Shown here piece after piece: positions 18,022 through 26,515 of a stretch of 64,000 nucleotides of DNA. The stretch lies in assembly GCA_965249035.1 (NCBI GenBank), contig CBDFKV010000007.1, forward strand, positions 930,001 through 994,000. The letters are read 5' to 3'. This stretch comes from CBDFKV01 sp965249035. Its GTDB lineage: Bacteria > Pseudomonadota > Gammaproteobacteria > Arenicellales > Poriferihabitantaceae. A program made the translations under genes and the position numbers. The stretch's first letter is position 1. Each line of letters starts with the position of its first letter. The notes beneath the pieces are model-generated. The model searched no databases. It saw only the letters and a list, made by a program, of their open reading frames with translations, and was not told the DNA's origin.

Positions 18022-18246
18022 TTATTGATTCTTTTCGACATGCGATTCGCGCTGCAGCATGGTGATCACTAAACCAATGACCGCCGCGAAAAGCATGAGA
18101 AACTCCCCGACATCTCCCAGCGAAAAAATCGGCGCCTGGTCAGATAACAAAGCAAATTTTCCCAAAGCCACGTTCAGACAATACACGCCAAACAATAGGC
18201 CGCTGACGATTAACCAACCGTTTCCGTTTCCTTTTCTTTTGCTCAT
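18022..18246 (-). CDS. Small two-helix membrane protein in the sulfonate operon
   Basis: 74 residues from the ATG at 18246, chosen because a GGAGG ribosome-binding site lies 4 nt upstream of it (another ATG directly precedes it). Two hydrophobic stretches are visible (GWLIVSGLLFGVYCLNVALG and GEFLMLFAAVIGLVITML) with a charged C-terminal tail. I do not recognise the family. It is placed between suyB and the TRAP binding-protein gene with short spacers on both sides, so it may be an accessory part of transport or of sulfite handling; neither is shown by sequence. Confidence 0.65.
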   Translation of the reverse strand: MSKRKGNGNGWLIVSGLLFGVYCLNVALGKFALLSDQAPIFSLGDVGEFLMLFAAVIGLVITMLQRESHVEKNQ

Positions 18247-18329
18247 CATTCCTCCAGTCATTGAGAGATATTTTGATCTGGAAGGCTGCCACAAATGGCT
18301 CGCCTTCCACGATTCTAGTTAGATCCGCG

Positions 18330-19505
18330 CTATGCGCTTTCGTAGAGGCGGGTTAAAACAAACTCGCGGTGACCCAGTGCCTCAGCCGCAGTCAAGCGAC
18401 CATTGATCGTTCTAAACATGGAATCAAGTAGCTTGTCGCCCGCCTCACTCGGAGTCATTTCTTTACGCAATAGCCCCGACACATCGACATCAACATGCTC
18501 ACCCATGGTTCGGATCGTTCGTGGGTTAGCGCATAGCTTGATTACCGGAACGATAGGGTTGCCTATAATGTTGCCTTGCCCAGTGGGAAACAGATGCACC
18601 ACATAACCCGCTGCGGCTGCCAGAGTGACCATTTCCGCTGCGGCCGATGAAGAATCCATAAACCACAGCCCTGGCCCGGTGGGCGCTTCGGCTTTATCCA
18701 ACACGCCATCGACCAAACAGTCTTTACCAATCTTTTGGATGTTCCCAAGCGCCTTTTCTTCAATGGTGGTCAAGCCACCTTCGATATTGCCTTTAGTCGG
18801 CTGCGAGTCGGACAGGTCCGAAGTTTTAAAACGATTGATCATGTCCTGATAACGATTGAACATAAACATAAACTGTTCACGAACTTCATCAGTGCGACAA
18901 CGCTCAGCGACCAGGTGTTCGCCACCGGTGATTTCTGAGGTTTCACCAAATAGCAGCGTCGCGCCCTGCGGATACAACTTATCAAACGCATTACCGACCG
19001 TTGGGTTTGAACCACAACCAGAGGTGGTATCAGATTCGCCGCATTTAGTAGAAACCCAAAGCTCGCTAATCGGCGCTTCTTCCGGACGTAACTCAGAAGC
19101 TGCCTGAACATACTCTTTCGCCACCTTGGAAGCCGCCATAATGGTTTCGTGGTCGCCGTGCTGCTCAATACCAAATCCAGTCACTGGTTTGCCAGTTTCA
19201 GCGATGCCGTCCACCACCTTTTGGGTCCAACCTGCCTCTATCCCAATCACGATGACGGCCGCGACATTAGGGTTCGCGCCGGTCCCGATTAGCGTACGAA
19301 AATGAAGGTCCAGATCTTCGCCAAACTGCAGTCGTCCGTAAGGGTGCGGTAACGCCATCACGCCCTTAATATTATTGGCTACCGCTTCACACGCAGCATT
19401 AGATAGATCATCAACGGGCAGAACGATCACGTGATTGCGAACACCTACACGACCATTTTCGCGGCGGTATCCAAAAAAGGTTTTTTTACTTAGATCTTGG
19501 GACAT
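18330..19505 (-). CDS. suyB: (2R)-sulfolactate sulfo-lyase large subunit SuyB
   Basis: 391 residues, homologous to the C-terminal domain of UxaA-type altronate/galactarate dehydratases. The motif KCGESDTTSGCGSNPTVG with its cysteines, and GNIIGNPIVPVIKLCANP, are the family hallmarks of the metal-dependent lyase. In the split arrangement with a small SAF-domain subunit this corresponds to SuyAB, which cleaves (R)-sulfolactate to pyruvate and sulfite. The neighbouring hpsN-type and TRAP genes support this over a sugar-acid dehydratase. It lies 44 bp after suyA. Confidence 0.85.
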   Translation of the reverse strand: MSQDLSKKTFFGYRRENGRVGVRNHVIVLPVDDLSNAACEAVANNIKGVMALPHPYGRLQFGEDLDLHFRTLIGTGANPNVAAVIVIGIEAGWTQKVVDGIAETGKPVTGFGIEQHGDHETIMAASKVAKEYVQAASELRPEEAPISELWVSTKCGESDTTSGCGSNPTVGNAFDKLYPQGATLLFGETSEITGGEHLVAERCRTDEVREQFMFMFNRYQDMINRFKTSDLSDSQPTKGNIEGGLTTIEEKALGNIQKIGKDCLVDGVLDKAEAPTGPGLWFMDSSSAAAEMVTLAAAAGYVVHLFPTGQGNIIGNPIVPVIKLCANPRTIRTMGEHVDVDVSGLLRKEMTPSEAGDKLLDSMFRTINGRLTAAEALGHREFVLTRLYESA

Positions 19506-19549
19506 TGTTATCTCCTGATTATTGGGTCAGCTCTGTGTGCCAATGCGGC

Positions 19550-19831
19550 TTACCAGCGCTTGGTTTTAATATTATGGACGTGAGCATGCTCACCTGTGCC
19601 GATGTCGGCCACCACCTTGCCAATATCAACGCCATACTTGATCACGGTGTCGCCCTCTTCGAGCGGCTTGATCGCCAACTTATGGCCGATAGGAATGTCG
19701 CTAGCAGCAGTAAATTTGATCTCTTTATCTTGATCCATGATCCAACCCAAAATCTCGTCGCCCGTCTTCACCCCTTCAACGACCACTACACCAACACTAT
19801 CTCCTTCGTCGTGAACTACAAACTCAATCAT
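19550..19831 (-). CDS. suyA: (2R)-sulfolactate sulfo-lyase small subunit SuyA
   Basis: 93 residues from the ATG at 19831, which has a GAGGAAAG ribosome-binding site; a longer in-frame ORF upstream lacks support. It is a single SAF domain: VHDEGDSVGVVV, then ASDIPIGHKLAI and KPLEEGDTVIKYG, ending with GEHAHVHNIKTKRW. The HVHN motif near the end is typical of SuyA and UxaA N-terminal domains. It forms the sulfo-lyase with SuyB and is the first gene of the long minus-strand operon, facing the divergent GntR regulator. Confidence 0.85.
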   Translation of the reverse strand: MIEFVVHDEGDSVGVVVVEGVKTGDEILGWIMDQDKEIKFTAASDIPIGHKLAIKPLEEGDTVIKYGVDIGKVVADIGTGEHAHVHNIKTKRW

Positions 19832-20061
19832 CAACCTTTCCTCGGTAAAATTATTGGACACTCTGAATATGTGGCAAATGCTAAACCTGCCATCTCTTCT
19901 AGTCAAGTAGTTTTATATAAGAGTTGCATGTTCCACCACTTTATGGCAAAAATACCCTACGCAGGTAACTTGAACTGAAGTGATAGAGTCAATTACCATT
20001 AGGCGATTCACCCATAGAATTTAGGATTAACTACTGTTCAATCCAAGGAAAGTAATTATTG
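19832..20061 (+). promoter_or_regulatory. Divergent control region between suyA and the GntR regulator
   Basis: This 230-bp non-coding stretch separates the two divergent units and must contain promoters for the sulfonate operon (leftward) and the regulator (rightward). GntR/HutC regulators usually bind short palindromes in such regions. The only candidates I see are weak (an ACTT-N6-AAGT arrangement near 19969-19982), so no operator is called. An AAGGAA box near 20046-20050 serves the regulator start at 20062. Confidence 0.55.
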
Positions 20062-20790
20062 ATGCTATCAAACACTAGGGGCACCATCCCACTGTACATG
20101 CAAATCAAAGATTTGCTGATTACCCGTATTGCAGAAGGAGAGTGGGCACCTGGGGCCATTATTCCCAGCGAAATCGTCCTCGCACAAGAGCTCAAGGTCA
20201 GCCATGGAACGGTTCGTAGGGCGATTACCGAGTTAGTTGAAAAGAATATTCTGACGCGCCGACAAGGTAAAGGAACGTTTGTCGCCAACCATAATCATGA
20301 GCGCGCCCTCTTCCACTTTTTCCATCTCGTCAATGACCATGGCGACAAAACGCTGCCCGTCAGTCAAACACTATCTTGCAAGCAAAAACGCGCAACGCGA
20401 GATGAAATTGCTAGCCTTCAACTCGATGATAATGCTCAAGTAATCTGCATAGAGCGCATTCGCAGCCTTGAAGGGCAAGCGGTTATTCTTGAAAAAATTG
20501 TACTTGCGGTCGAGCGATTTGGAGACTTAGGCAAGCCCCAGGTCACCGACCTTCCCAATAATTTATACGAGCTGTATGAGTCTCGATTTGGCATTACGAT
20601 TGCTAGAGCAGACGAACAATTGCGAGCCATTAGCGCTTCCGCCCGGGCGGCATCAGCATTAGGTCTAGAAGCAGGTGCCCCACTACTGGAAATTAAGCGC
20701 GTCGCCTTGAGTTTGGACGGCACCCCTGTAGAACTTAGAATCAGCCATTGCCATACCGCCAATCACTATTACGAAAACGCCGTGTTCTAA
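20062..20790 (+). CDS. GntR/HutC-family transcriptional regulator of the sulfonate operon
   Basis: 242 residues from the ATG at 20062 (a TTG codon just before is also open). The N-terminal winged helix-turn-helix has the GntR pattern IPLYMQIKDLLITRI, then PSEIVLAQELKVSHGTVRRAI and LTRRQGKGTFVA. The C-terminal half is a UTRA ligand-binding domain as in HutC and PhnF. It is transcribed away from suyA and 79 bp ahead of the iron-type dehydrogenase gene, so it probably represses the divergent operon until a pathway sulfonate binds. The ligand is unknown. Confidence 0.88.
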   Translation: MLSNTRGTIPLYMQIKDLLITRIAEGEWAPGAIIPSEIVLAQELKVSHGTVRRAITELVEKNILTRRQGKGTFVANHNHERALFHFFHLVNDHGDKTLPVSQTLSCKQKRATRDEIASLQLDDNAQVICIERIRSLEGQAVILEKIVLAVERFGDLGKPQVTDLPNNLYELYESRFGITIARADEQLRAISASARAASALGLEAGAPLLEIKRVALSLDGTPVELRISHCHTANHYYENAVF

Positions 20791-20869
20791 TTCGATTAAC
20801 TGGTTTTACACCGTTTGGTTCGTTTACAATAGAAATGATATGAACGAAATAACCACTCCATAATCACCC

Positions 20870-22174
20870 ATGTTTGGGTCTTACTACTCTATCGCCAAAG
20901 GTGGTGAAACTATCTTCACCATTACGCCTCGACCGATAAAATTTGGAGTTGGTGCAATTTCAGAGCTGGGATTTGATACCAAAACGTTGGGTATTTCTTC
21001 AGCTGCAGTTTTCACAGACAAGCACACCCGTCAGCTAGAGCCGACCGAGCTAGCCTTAGCATCGTTGCAAAAATTTGGCATTCGCTTCACTTGCTATGAC
21101 CGAATTCGGGTTGAGCCGACAGACCAATCTTTCACCGAAGCAGCTGAGTTTCTGAAGACCGGTTATTTTGATGGTGTTATTTCAATCGGTGGCGGGTCAG
21201 TCATTGATACCGCGAAAGCCGCTAATTTACTGCACTCGCACCCCGCCAAACTGTTTGACTACGTCAACCAACCCATTGGCCTGGGGTTGCCGGTCCCCGG
21301 ACCCTGCATGCCCCACATCGCTTGCCCGACCACCGCCGGAACGGGTAGTGAATCAACCGGTGTCGCGGTGTTCGACGTAGCAGCGCAAAACGTCAAAACC
21401 GGGATTTCTTCAGCTTATTTGAAACCTGATTTAGGCATCATTGACCCAACATTCACTTTGACCCTGCCCGCGCTAGTGACGGCCGCTACTGGCTTTGACG
21501 TCCTCACCCACGCAATCGAAAGCTATACCGCCATCCCATTTAGCCACCGCCCAGCGGCAAAAGACCCATCGCTGCGACCGCCCTATCAGGGTGCCAACCC
21601 CCACAGTGATATCGGCAGTCAGGAAGCGATTCGGCTGGGTGGCAAATACTTATTACGCGCAGTTGAAGATGGAACTGACCAGGAAGCACGGATTGCCCTC
21701 ATGTATGCCGCGACCATGGCCGGTGTCAGCTTTGGCAATGCCGGAGTCCACGTGCCCCACGGCATGAGCTATTCGGTTGCAGGCATGATTCACGATTACT
21801 ACCCAGATGGATGGCCAGATGACCACAGCATGTGTCCGCACGGTATCTCGGTGGTGGTTAATGCACCCGCAGCTTTTCGATTCACCGCCGAGGCTGCGCC
21901 CAAAAGGCATTGGCACGCAGCCGAATTACTGGGCATGGACATGACTGACGTCGCCGAGTCAGAAGGTGGCGAGGCGTTGGCTCAGATGATGATTAGACTA
22001 ATGCATCAAACCGGCATACCTAACGGCCTATCCGAGCTAAATTACACCTATGAAGACATCCCTGGACTGGTAGAAGGCGCCTATAAACAGCAGCGGCTAT
22101 TGGTGAATTCACCACGCTTAGTGGATAAAGCCAGTCTCACCGATATCTATGCGAATGCCATGCAGTACTGGTAA
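20870..22174 (+). CDS. Iron-type alcohol dehydrogenase, hydroxyacid-oxoacid transhydrogenase-like
   Basis: 434 residues of the Fe-ADH superfamily, larger than the ~385-residue typical members and matching the ADHFE1/HOT branch by its insertion RPPYQGANPHSDIGSQEAI. Cofactor motif SIGGGSVIDTAKA and metal-ligand regions GFDVLTHAIESY, HVPHGMSYSVAG and CPHGISVVV are present. HOT enzymes couple oxidation of a hydroxy acid to reduction of 2-oxoglutarate without free NAD. Its place next to the sulfonate regulator suggests action on a hydroxy- or oxo-sulfonate, or on sulfolactaldehyde, but this is inferred from position only. Confidence 0.8.
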   Translation: MFGSYYSIAKGGETIFTITPRPIKFGVGAISELGFDTKTLGISSAAVFTDKHTRQLEPTELALASLQKFGIRFTCYDRIRVEPTDQSFTEAAEFLKTGYFDGVISIGGGSVIDTAKAANLLHSHPAKLFDYVNQPIGLGLPVPGPCMPHIACPTTAGTGSESTGVAVFDVAAQNVKTGISSAYLKPDLGIIDPTFTLTLPALVTAATGFDVLTHAIESYTAIPFSHRPAAKDPSLRPPYQGANPHSDIGSQEAIRLGGKYLLRAVEDGTDQEARIALMYAATMAGVSFGNAGVHVPHGMSYSVAGMIHDYYPDGWPDDHSMCPHGISVVVNAPAAFRFTAEAAPKRHWHAAELLGMDMTDVAESEGGEALAQMMIRLMHQTGIPNGLSELNYTYEDIPGLVEGAYKQQRLLVNSPRLVDKASLTDIYANAMQYW

Positions 22175-22190
22175 CCCAGCCAACGAGTGA

Positions 22191-23624
22191 TTACGCCCGC
22201 CAGGAAGTAGTGCCATCCGGATGATCTTCTAGCGACAAACCCAAAGCAGTGAGTTTGGCACGAATTTGATCGGCGCTGGCCCAATCCTTGCTTTGCTTAG
22301 CGACTCGTCGGTCCTCAAGCAATTGGTCGATATCTCTGGCTGTATAGGTGCCAACGACTAACTCACTGGCACCGCGAACGGCCGAACCCAGAAATTCAGT
22401 TGGATTAAGCGTCGCAATTCCTAAAGTGTCACATAAATCTCGCAGCACGTGTACCAAACCATGCGCTTCAGCAGTCGCATCATTATCTAGCTGGCGATTA
22501 ATCTGACGTGCGAGATCGAATATTACCGAAACGGCTTCCGGTGTATTGAAGTCATCATTCATCGCCGCTTGAAACTTCTCAACCCACGAGTCATCAGCGG
22601 CAACTATTTCACCGTCCCCAGTAACATTCTGCGCCCGTTCCAACACTTTATAAATGCGTGCTAAGCCGGTTCGCGCGTTTTCCAGTGCTGCACCGGAATA
22701 GTTCAGCGGACTGCGATAATGACTGATCAACATCATAAAGCGCACCGCTTCACCCATACGGTGTTGGTTTTCGTCTTGCGCTAAAATCTCACGAATGGTG
22801 AAGAAGTTGCCCAGCGATTTTGACATCTTCTCTTTATCGATCTGCACAAAGCCATTGTGCATCCACAAGTTCACAAAGTGCTCACCGGTCGCTCCTTCTG
22901 ACTGCGCAATTTCGTTTTCGTGATGCGGAAATTGTAAGTCGTGACCACCACCATGAATGTCAAAACTATTCCCTAAGCACTGGGTTGACATCGCTGAACA
23001 CTCAATATGCCAGCCTGGCCGCCCTTCACCCCAGGGAGAATCCCACTTGGGCTCATCAGGCTTGGCGCTTTTCCATAGTACGAAATCAAGTGGATCTTCC
23101 TTATCTTGGTCCGCTTCAATGCGTGCACCCACCCGCATTTCATCGACATTCTTACCTGATAACGCACCGTAATTATCAAACTTACGAACCCGATAATACA
23201 CATCACCCAACTCGCCTTGATAGGCATAGCCATTATCAAACAGCGTGGAAATCATGTCGATGATGTCGGTAATGTGAGCGGTTGCGCGTGGCTCCAGGTC
23301 AGGCGGCAACAAATTCAACATTTGCGCATCTTCATGCATGGCCTCAATAAAACGTTCAGTAAAATCACTGAATGCTTCTTCATTTTCATGTGCACGGACG
23401 ATAATTTTGTCATCAATATCAGTGATATTGCGAACATATTTAACCTGGTACCTGAGTGACCGCATATAGCGCGTGACCATATCGAACACTACCAACATGC
23501 GCGCGTGGCCCAGATGGCACAAGTCATACACCGTCATCCCGCACACGTACATTTGCACGTAATTGTCGACAATCGGTTGAAACCGTTCTTTTTTTCGAGA
23601 CAAGCTATTGTAGATATGCAGCAT
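22191..23624 (-). CDS. cysS: Cysteinyl-tRNA synthetase
   Basis: 477 residues. The class I signatures are visible: YVCGMTVYDLCHLGHAR (zinc cysteine and HIGH equivalent HLGH) and KEKMSKSLGNF (KMSKS loop), plus the zinc-site region WHIECSAMSTQCLG and GGGHDLQFPHHENEIAQ. The C-terminal helical tRNA-binding domain ends in DHPDGTTSWR. It converges with the dehydrogenase gene, leaving 16 bp between stops. Upstream it is divergent from lpxH; the ppiB gene often found between cysS and lpxH in gammaproteobacteria is absent. Confidence 0.98.
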   Translation of the reverse strand: MLHIYNSLSRKKERFQPIVDNYVQMYVCGMTVYDLCHLGHARMLVVFDMVTRYMRSLRYQVKYVRNITDIDDKIIVRAHENEEAFSDFTERFIEAMHEDAQMLNLLPPDLEPRATAHITDIIDMISTLFDNGYAYQGELGDVYYRVRKFDNYGALSGKNVDEMRVGARIEADQDKEDPLDFVLWKSAKPDEPKWDSPWGEGRPGWHIECSAMSTQCLGNSFDIHGGGHDLQFPHHENEIAQSEGATGEHFVNLWMHNGFVQIDKEKMSKSLGNFFTIREILAQDENQHRMGEAVRFMMLISHYRSPLNYSGAALENARTGLARIYKVLERAQNVTGDGEIVAADDSWVEKFQAAMNDDFNTPEAVSVIFDLARQINRQLDNDATAEAHGLVHVLRDLCDTLGIATLNPTEFLGSAVRGASELVVGTYTARDIDQLLEDRRVAKQSKDWASADQIRAKLTALGLSLEDHPDGTTSWRA

Positions 23625-23804
23625 GGGCAGGTGTTCGGTTAGAATGTCGCCTTCATTGAGAAGACTTTGATTAATCTGCTTCTGGCAAATATCAGAAGGG
23701 CGCGAAGTATATCAACCAGCGCCTTTGGGTAACAGCCCATAACAACCACCCTGTTTCGGCTGGCTCAGCATTACAATGATCCCAATCAATCACCCCTACC
23801 ATCC

Positions 23805-24521
23805 ATGACTATCGCCTTCATTTCCGACTTGCATCTAACGCCTGAACAGCCATCAATCACAGCGCGCTTCAATGACTTCATCCAAAAATCCGGCCGGTTG
23901 CTCACCGAACTATATATCCTGGGCGACTTATTTGATTACTGGGTGGGCGACGACGCTGCCGATGCACTGGGCTACGCAAACATCGAAACACGGCTGCGCG
24001 ATCTAGTCGACGGCGGTACACCCGTTTTTTTTATTGCGGGCAACCGCGACTTTCTGGTAGGTAGCGACTTTAGCCAACGTACCGGTGTTCAACTGCTGGA
24101 TGACTTCACATTGATCAGTCTCGATGGCAAGCCTGTGCTACTAGCGCATGGTGATGCGCTTTGTACAGATGATACAGATTATCTAGCACTTAAAGCCACT
24201 TTTAGTGACCCGCAGTGGCAATCGAAGTTCTTGGCCAAACCTATCCAAGAGCGGATCGACTATGCAAAACAAGTGCGGCAACAGAGTGAGCTTGGAAAGC
24301 AAGGCAAGCCACTTGATATTATGGATGTTAGTCAACAAGCAGTCGTAGACATCATGCGTCAATATAACACTGAGCGACTGATTCACGGCCACACACACCG
24401 GCCTTATGTACACCTGATCAACGAGCTTGGTGATGATGTACGCCGCTATGTTCTCGGCGACTGGGATAGTAATCGGAGCGTGCTGTACTACAACCAAGGT
24501 AAGTTTTATCTAAAGAAGTAG
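23805..24521 (+). CDS. lpxH: UDP-2,3-diacylglucosamine diphosphatase LpxH
   Basis: 238 residues of the calcineurin-like metallophosphoesterase family. Metal-binding motifs appear in order: SDLHL, LGDLFDYWVGDD, AGNRDFLVG, LLAHGDALCTDD and IHGHTHRP. LpxH hydrolyses UDP-2,3-diacylglucosamine to lipid X in lipid A synthesis, at the inner face of the inner membrane. Divergent from cysS with a 180-bp intergenic region. Confidence 0.95.
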   Translation: MTIAFISDLHLTPEQPSITARFNDFIQKSGRLLTELYILGDLFDYWVGDDAADALGYANIETRLRDLVDGGTPVFFIAGNRDFLVGSDFSQRTGVQLLDDFTLISLDGKPVLLAHGDALCTDDTDYLALKATFSDPQWQSKFLAKPIQERIDYAKQVRQQSELGKQGKPLDIMDVSQQAVVDIMRQYNTERLIHGHTHRPYVHLINELGDDVRRYVLGDWDSNRSVLYYNQGKFYLKK

Positions 24522-24542
24522 CTTTCAACAGCAGCTGACACC

Positions 24543-24560
24543 CACCCAAAAAGTTGGGTG
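24543..24560 (+). terminator. Short hairpin after lpxH
   Basis: A perfect 7-bp stem (CACCCAA with TTGGGTG) and an AAAG tetraloop lie 22 bp after the lpxH stop. No T-run follows, so by itself it is a weak terminator candidate; the stronger one lies about 80 bp further on. Confidence 0.4.
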
Positions 24561-24616
24561 CTCACACAGATTAAAACGGAGCAAATTGGGCATCACCCCC
24601 TTGGCTATCAGCGGAT

Positions 24617-24650
24617 AAAAAATAACCGCGATCAAAGCCGCGGTTATTTT
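24617..24650 (+). terminator. Bidirectional intrinsic terminator between lpxH and the modular repeat protein
   Basis: A perfect 10-bp stem AATAACCGCG / CGCGGTTATT with an 8-nt loop, preceded by an A-run and followed by TTTTC. Read rightward it ends the lpxH transcript; read leftward the A-run becomes a U-tract and it can end the transcript of the minus-strand gene that stops at 24721. Confidence 0.85.
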
Positions 24651-24720
24651 CTATTTAGAGCTAAAGCTACTAACCAAGTAATGACAAACTTAAAACAAGC
24701 ATAGCTTTAGCAATAGTGCG

Positions 24721-26145
24721 CTAGTTAGGCGCAACACCCAAGGCATTCACCGTTTCGATGTTCAAGTAACGATCAACTGGCAGGTCATTATCCTTCTGGA
24801 AGGCGTTCATCGCTTTGATGGTTCCCGCTCCAATCACTCCATCGACCACGCCAATTTTGTAACCGGCCGTTTTTAAAGATTGCTGAATTTTGGCGATCCG
24901 GTCACGGGTCATATTGGTGTCACACAAAATTGAACGCCACTCCATATAGCCATCCTTAACCACCTGGCTTTTCTGTATCTCGTCGTACTCAGCAGGGATG
25001 TCGGTCACTTTCTCAGTCGCCGCTGTCACCAATTTAGTCACTTGGACGGTTTGATACTTCGCAGGGATTTCAACTGTTTTAGTCGATGCGGGTGTCTTCA
25101 ACACGTTATGAGAAACCGTCTCAGTAACTGGCTTAGTTTCAGTCAAACAAATGGTGTTGCCGGTTCGGGTGTTTTTTGGGTCCGCTTCAGCACGCCACTC
25201 AAACACCGCATCGGCAGTTTTTACCTGCTTGGAAACGGTTGCGTATTCAGCCGGAACTTGCGTACGCCGTTCTTTGGCCTCAGTGACCGCTTTTTCGACG
25301 TTAATGGTTTGATACTCCGCCGGGATCTCTACTACTTGGGTCGTTGGCGGCGATTTGATCACCGTTTTCTTAACCGTCTTATAGGTGGCTGGTACTTCAA
25401 CCAAGCACATGATTTCTCCAGTTGACTCATCGAGTCGCTGCACTGGCCCAGAACCTTTTTTCCAAACGGTATGGGCGGGTTTATCTATGATGCTCTCTTC
25501 GACCGTCTCATAGACTGCGGGAGTCCCAACTAATGAGGTCGATGCTTCTTTAACCAAAACGGTTTCTTCCACCATTTTGTATTCCGCAGGGATGATCTCA
25601 ATCGTTTCTGAAGCATCCTTAATCAACACTTGCTCGGTTTCAGTCGTGAATTGCGCGGGCAGGTAGTGTTCGTAATAACACGCACCAACTTCTGCAGCGG
25701 CCAGGTCAATTCCAGTAGCAGTAACGATATCTAACATCGCCGTGTTAACCGGGGCAGCCGCTTTGTCCACGCCTGCTTTCCAGATGCGTTGCCCAGCACT
25801 CACCTCAACCGTTTCTGCTTTGGTTTCAAATTCGGCGGGAACCAGCTCAAGTCGGCTTGATGCTGGGTTTACCAAGACCTGCTCTTCGATCGTTTCATAG
25901 GTCGCTGGAACGATTTCAACTGCCTTACTCGCTTCACGAATAAGCACTTTTTCAGCATTGGCCTGGTATTCCGCATCCACCCAAACACGGGCATAGCACT
26001 CTCCCGGCTTAGCATTAGGCGGTAATAATTCACTATCGAGCGCTTGTGTCGCCGCACCTGCGGTCTGAATGACTGCGCAGACTGACAACGCAACAGTCGC
26101 TGCGGTGAGTTTAGAGATTGTCTTCTTAGGTTGATTGTTTTCCAT
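24721..26145 (-). CDS. Secreted modular repeat protein with C-terminal peptidoglycan-binding domain
   Basis: 474 residues from the ATG at 26145, preceded by an AGGAG site at 5 nt; the longer ORF start at 26220 lacks one. A signal peptide (VALSVCAVIQTAGA) is followed by four modules of roughly 85-100 residues. Each starts near a Cys (GECYARV, GACYYEH, EIMCLVE, NTICLTE), contains three copies of a PA-x-Y/F-x-T-x4-V motif and ends with a Trp (IWKAG, VWKKG, EWRAE, EWRSI). The last 65 residues form a PG_binding_1 domain (IQQSLKTAGYKIGVVDGVIGAGTIKAMNAFQ). Function unknown; a periplasmic or outer-membrane location attached to peptidoglycan is inferred. Confidence 0.85.
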   Translation of the reverse strand: MENNQPKKTISKLTAATVALSVCAVIQTAGAATQALDSELLPPNAKPGECYARVWVDAEYQANAEKVLIREASKAVEIVPATYETIEEQVLVNPASSRLELVPAEFETKAETVEVSAGQRIWKAGVDKAAAPVNTAMLDIVTATGIDLAAAEVGACYYEHYLPAQFTTETEQVLIKDASETIEIIPAEYKMVEETVLVKEASTSLVGTPAVYETVEESIIDKPAHTVWKKGSGPVQRLDESTGEIMCLVEVPATYKTVKKTVIKSPPTTQVVEIPAEYQTINVEKAVTEAKERRTQVPAEYATVSKQVKTADAVFEWRAEADPKNTRTGNTICLTETKPVTETVSHNVLKTPASTKTVEIPAKYQTVQVTKLVTAATEKVTDIPAEYDEIQKSQVVKDGYMEWRSILCDTNMTRDRIAKIQQSLKTAGYKIGVVDGVIGAGTIKAMNAFQKDNDLPVDRYLNIETVNALGVAPN

Positions 26146-26462
26146 GCTGCTCCTGAATTTAGAAATTTTAAGTGTCTTCAAAGAATTTGGACGTAATAAC
26201 TTAGTCGTTTTCTCGTACAAAAACGTCTCTATTCTATCGCTATCTGTGGATACATAGGGAGGAAATTGACAGGGTATATTTTAGGGTGCTTAAGCATCAT
26301 AGATGATTGGTATGCGTGACCATTCGGACTCCCAACGATTCTCAGACCATCATTCGAATTTGAAACAACTCCCATTCCTAACACACCCTGCCCTAGCGTA
26401 TTGTTCGAGAAATAGATGAAGTGTTTGAGTGAAGGCGTGTCAGCACTCACCACACTATTCGC

Positions 26463-26482
26463 TTGGTTTCTATCGAAACCAA
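26463..26482 (+). promoter_or_regulatory. Hairpin upstream of moaA
   Basis: A perfect 8-bp stem TTGGTTTC / GAAACCAA with a TATC loop lies 34 bp before the first moaA ATG. No T-run follows. It could shape the moaA leader or act as an operator, but it does not match the molybdenum-cofactor riboswitch as I know it. The rest of 26146-26515 shows no gene that I can support. Confidence 0.3.
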
Positions 26483-26515
26483 CAAGGCTGAATTACTTGG
26501 TCAGAAGCCTATAAC

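Noticed and set aside
20819..20848. TTCGTT and AACGAA arms upstream of the iron-type dehydrogenase as an operator
   Set aside because: The arms are only 6 bp and 18 bp apart, and no matching site is seen in the suyA-regulator region.
26229..26453. A 74-codon minus-strand ORF between the repeat protein and moaA
   Set aside because: No ribosome-binding site, no recognisable domain, and composition unlike the neighbouring genes.
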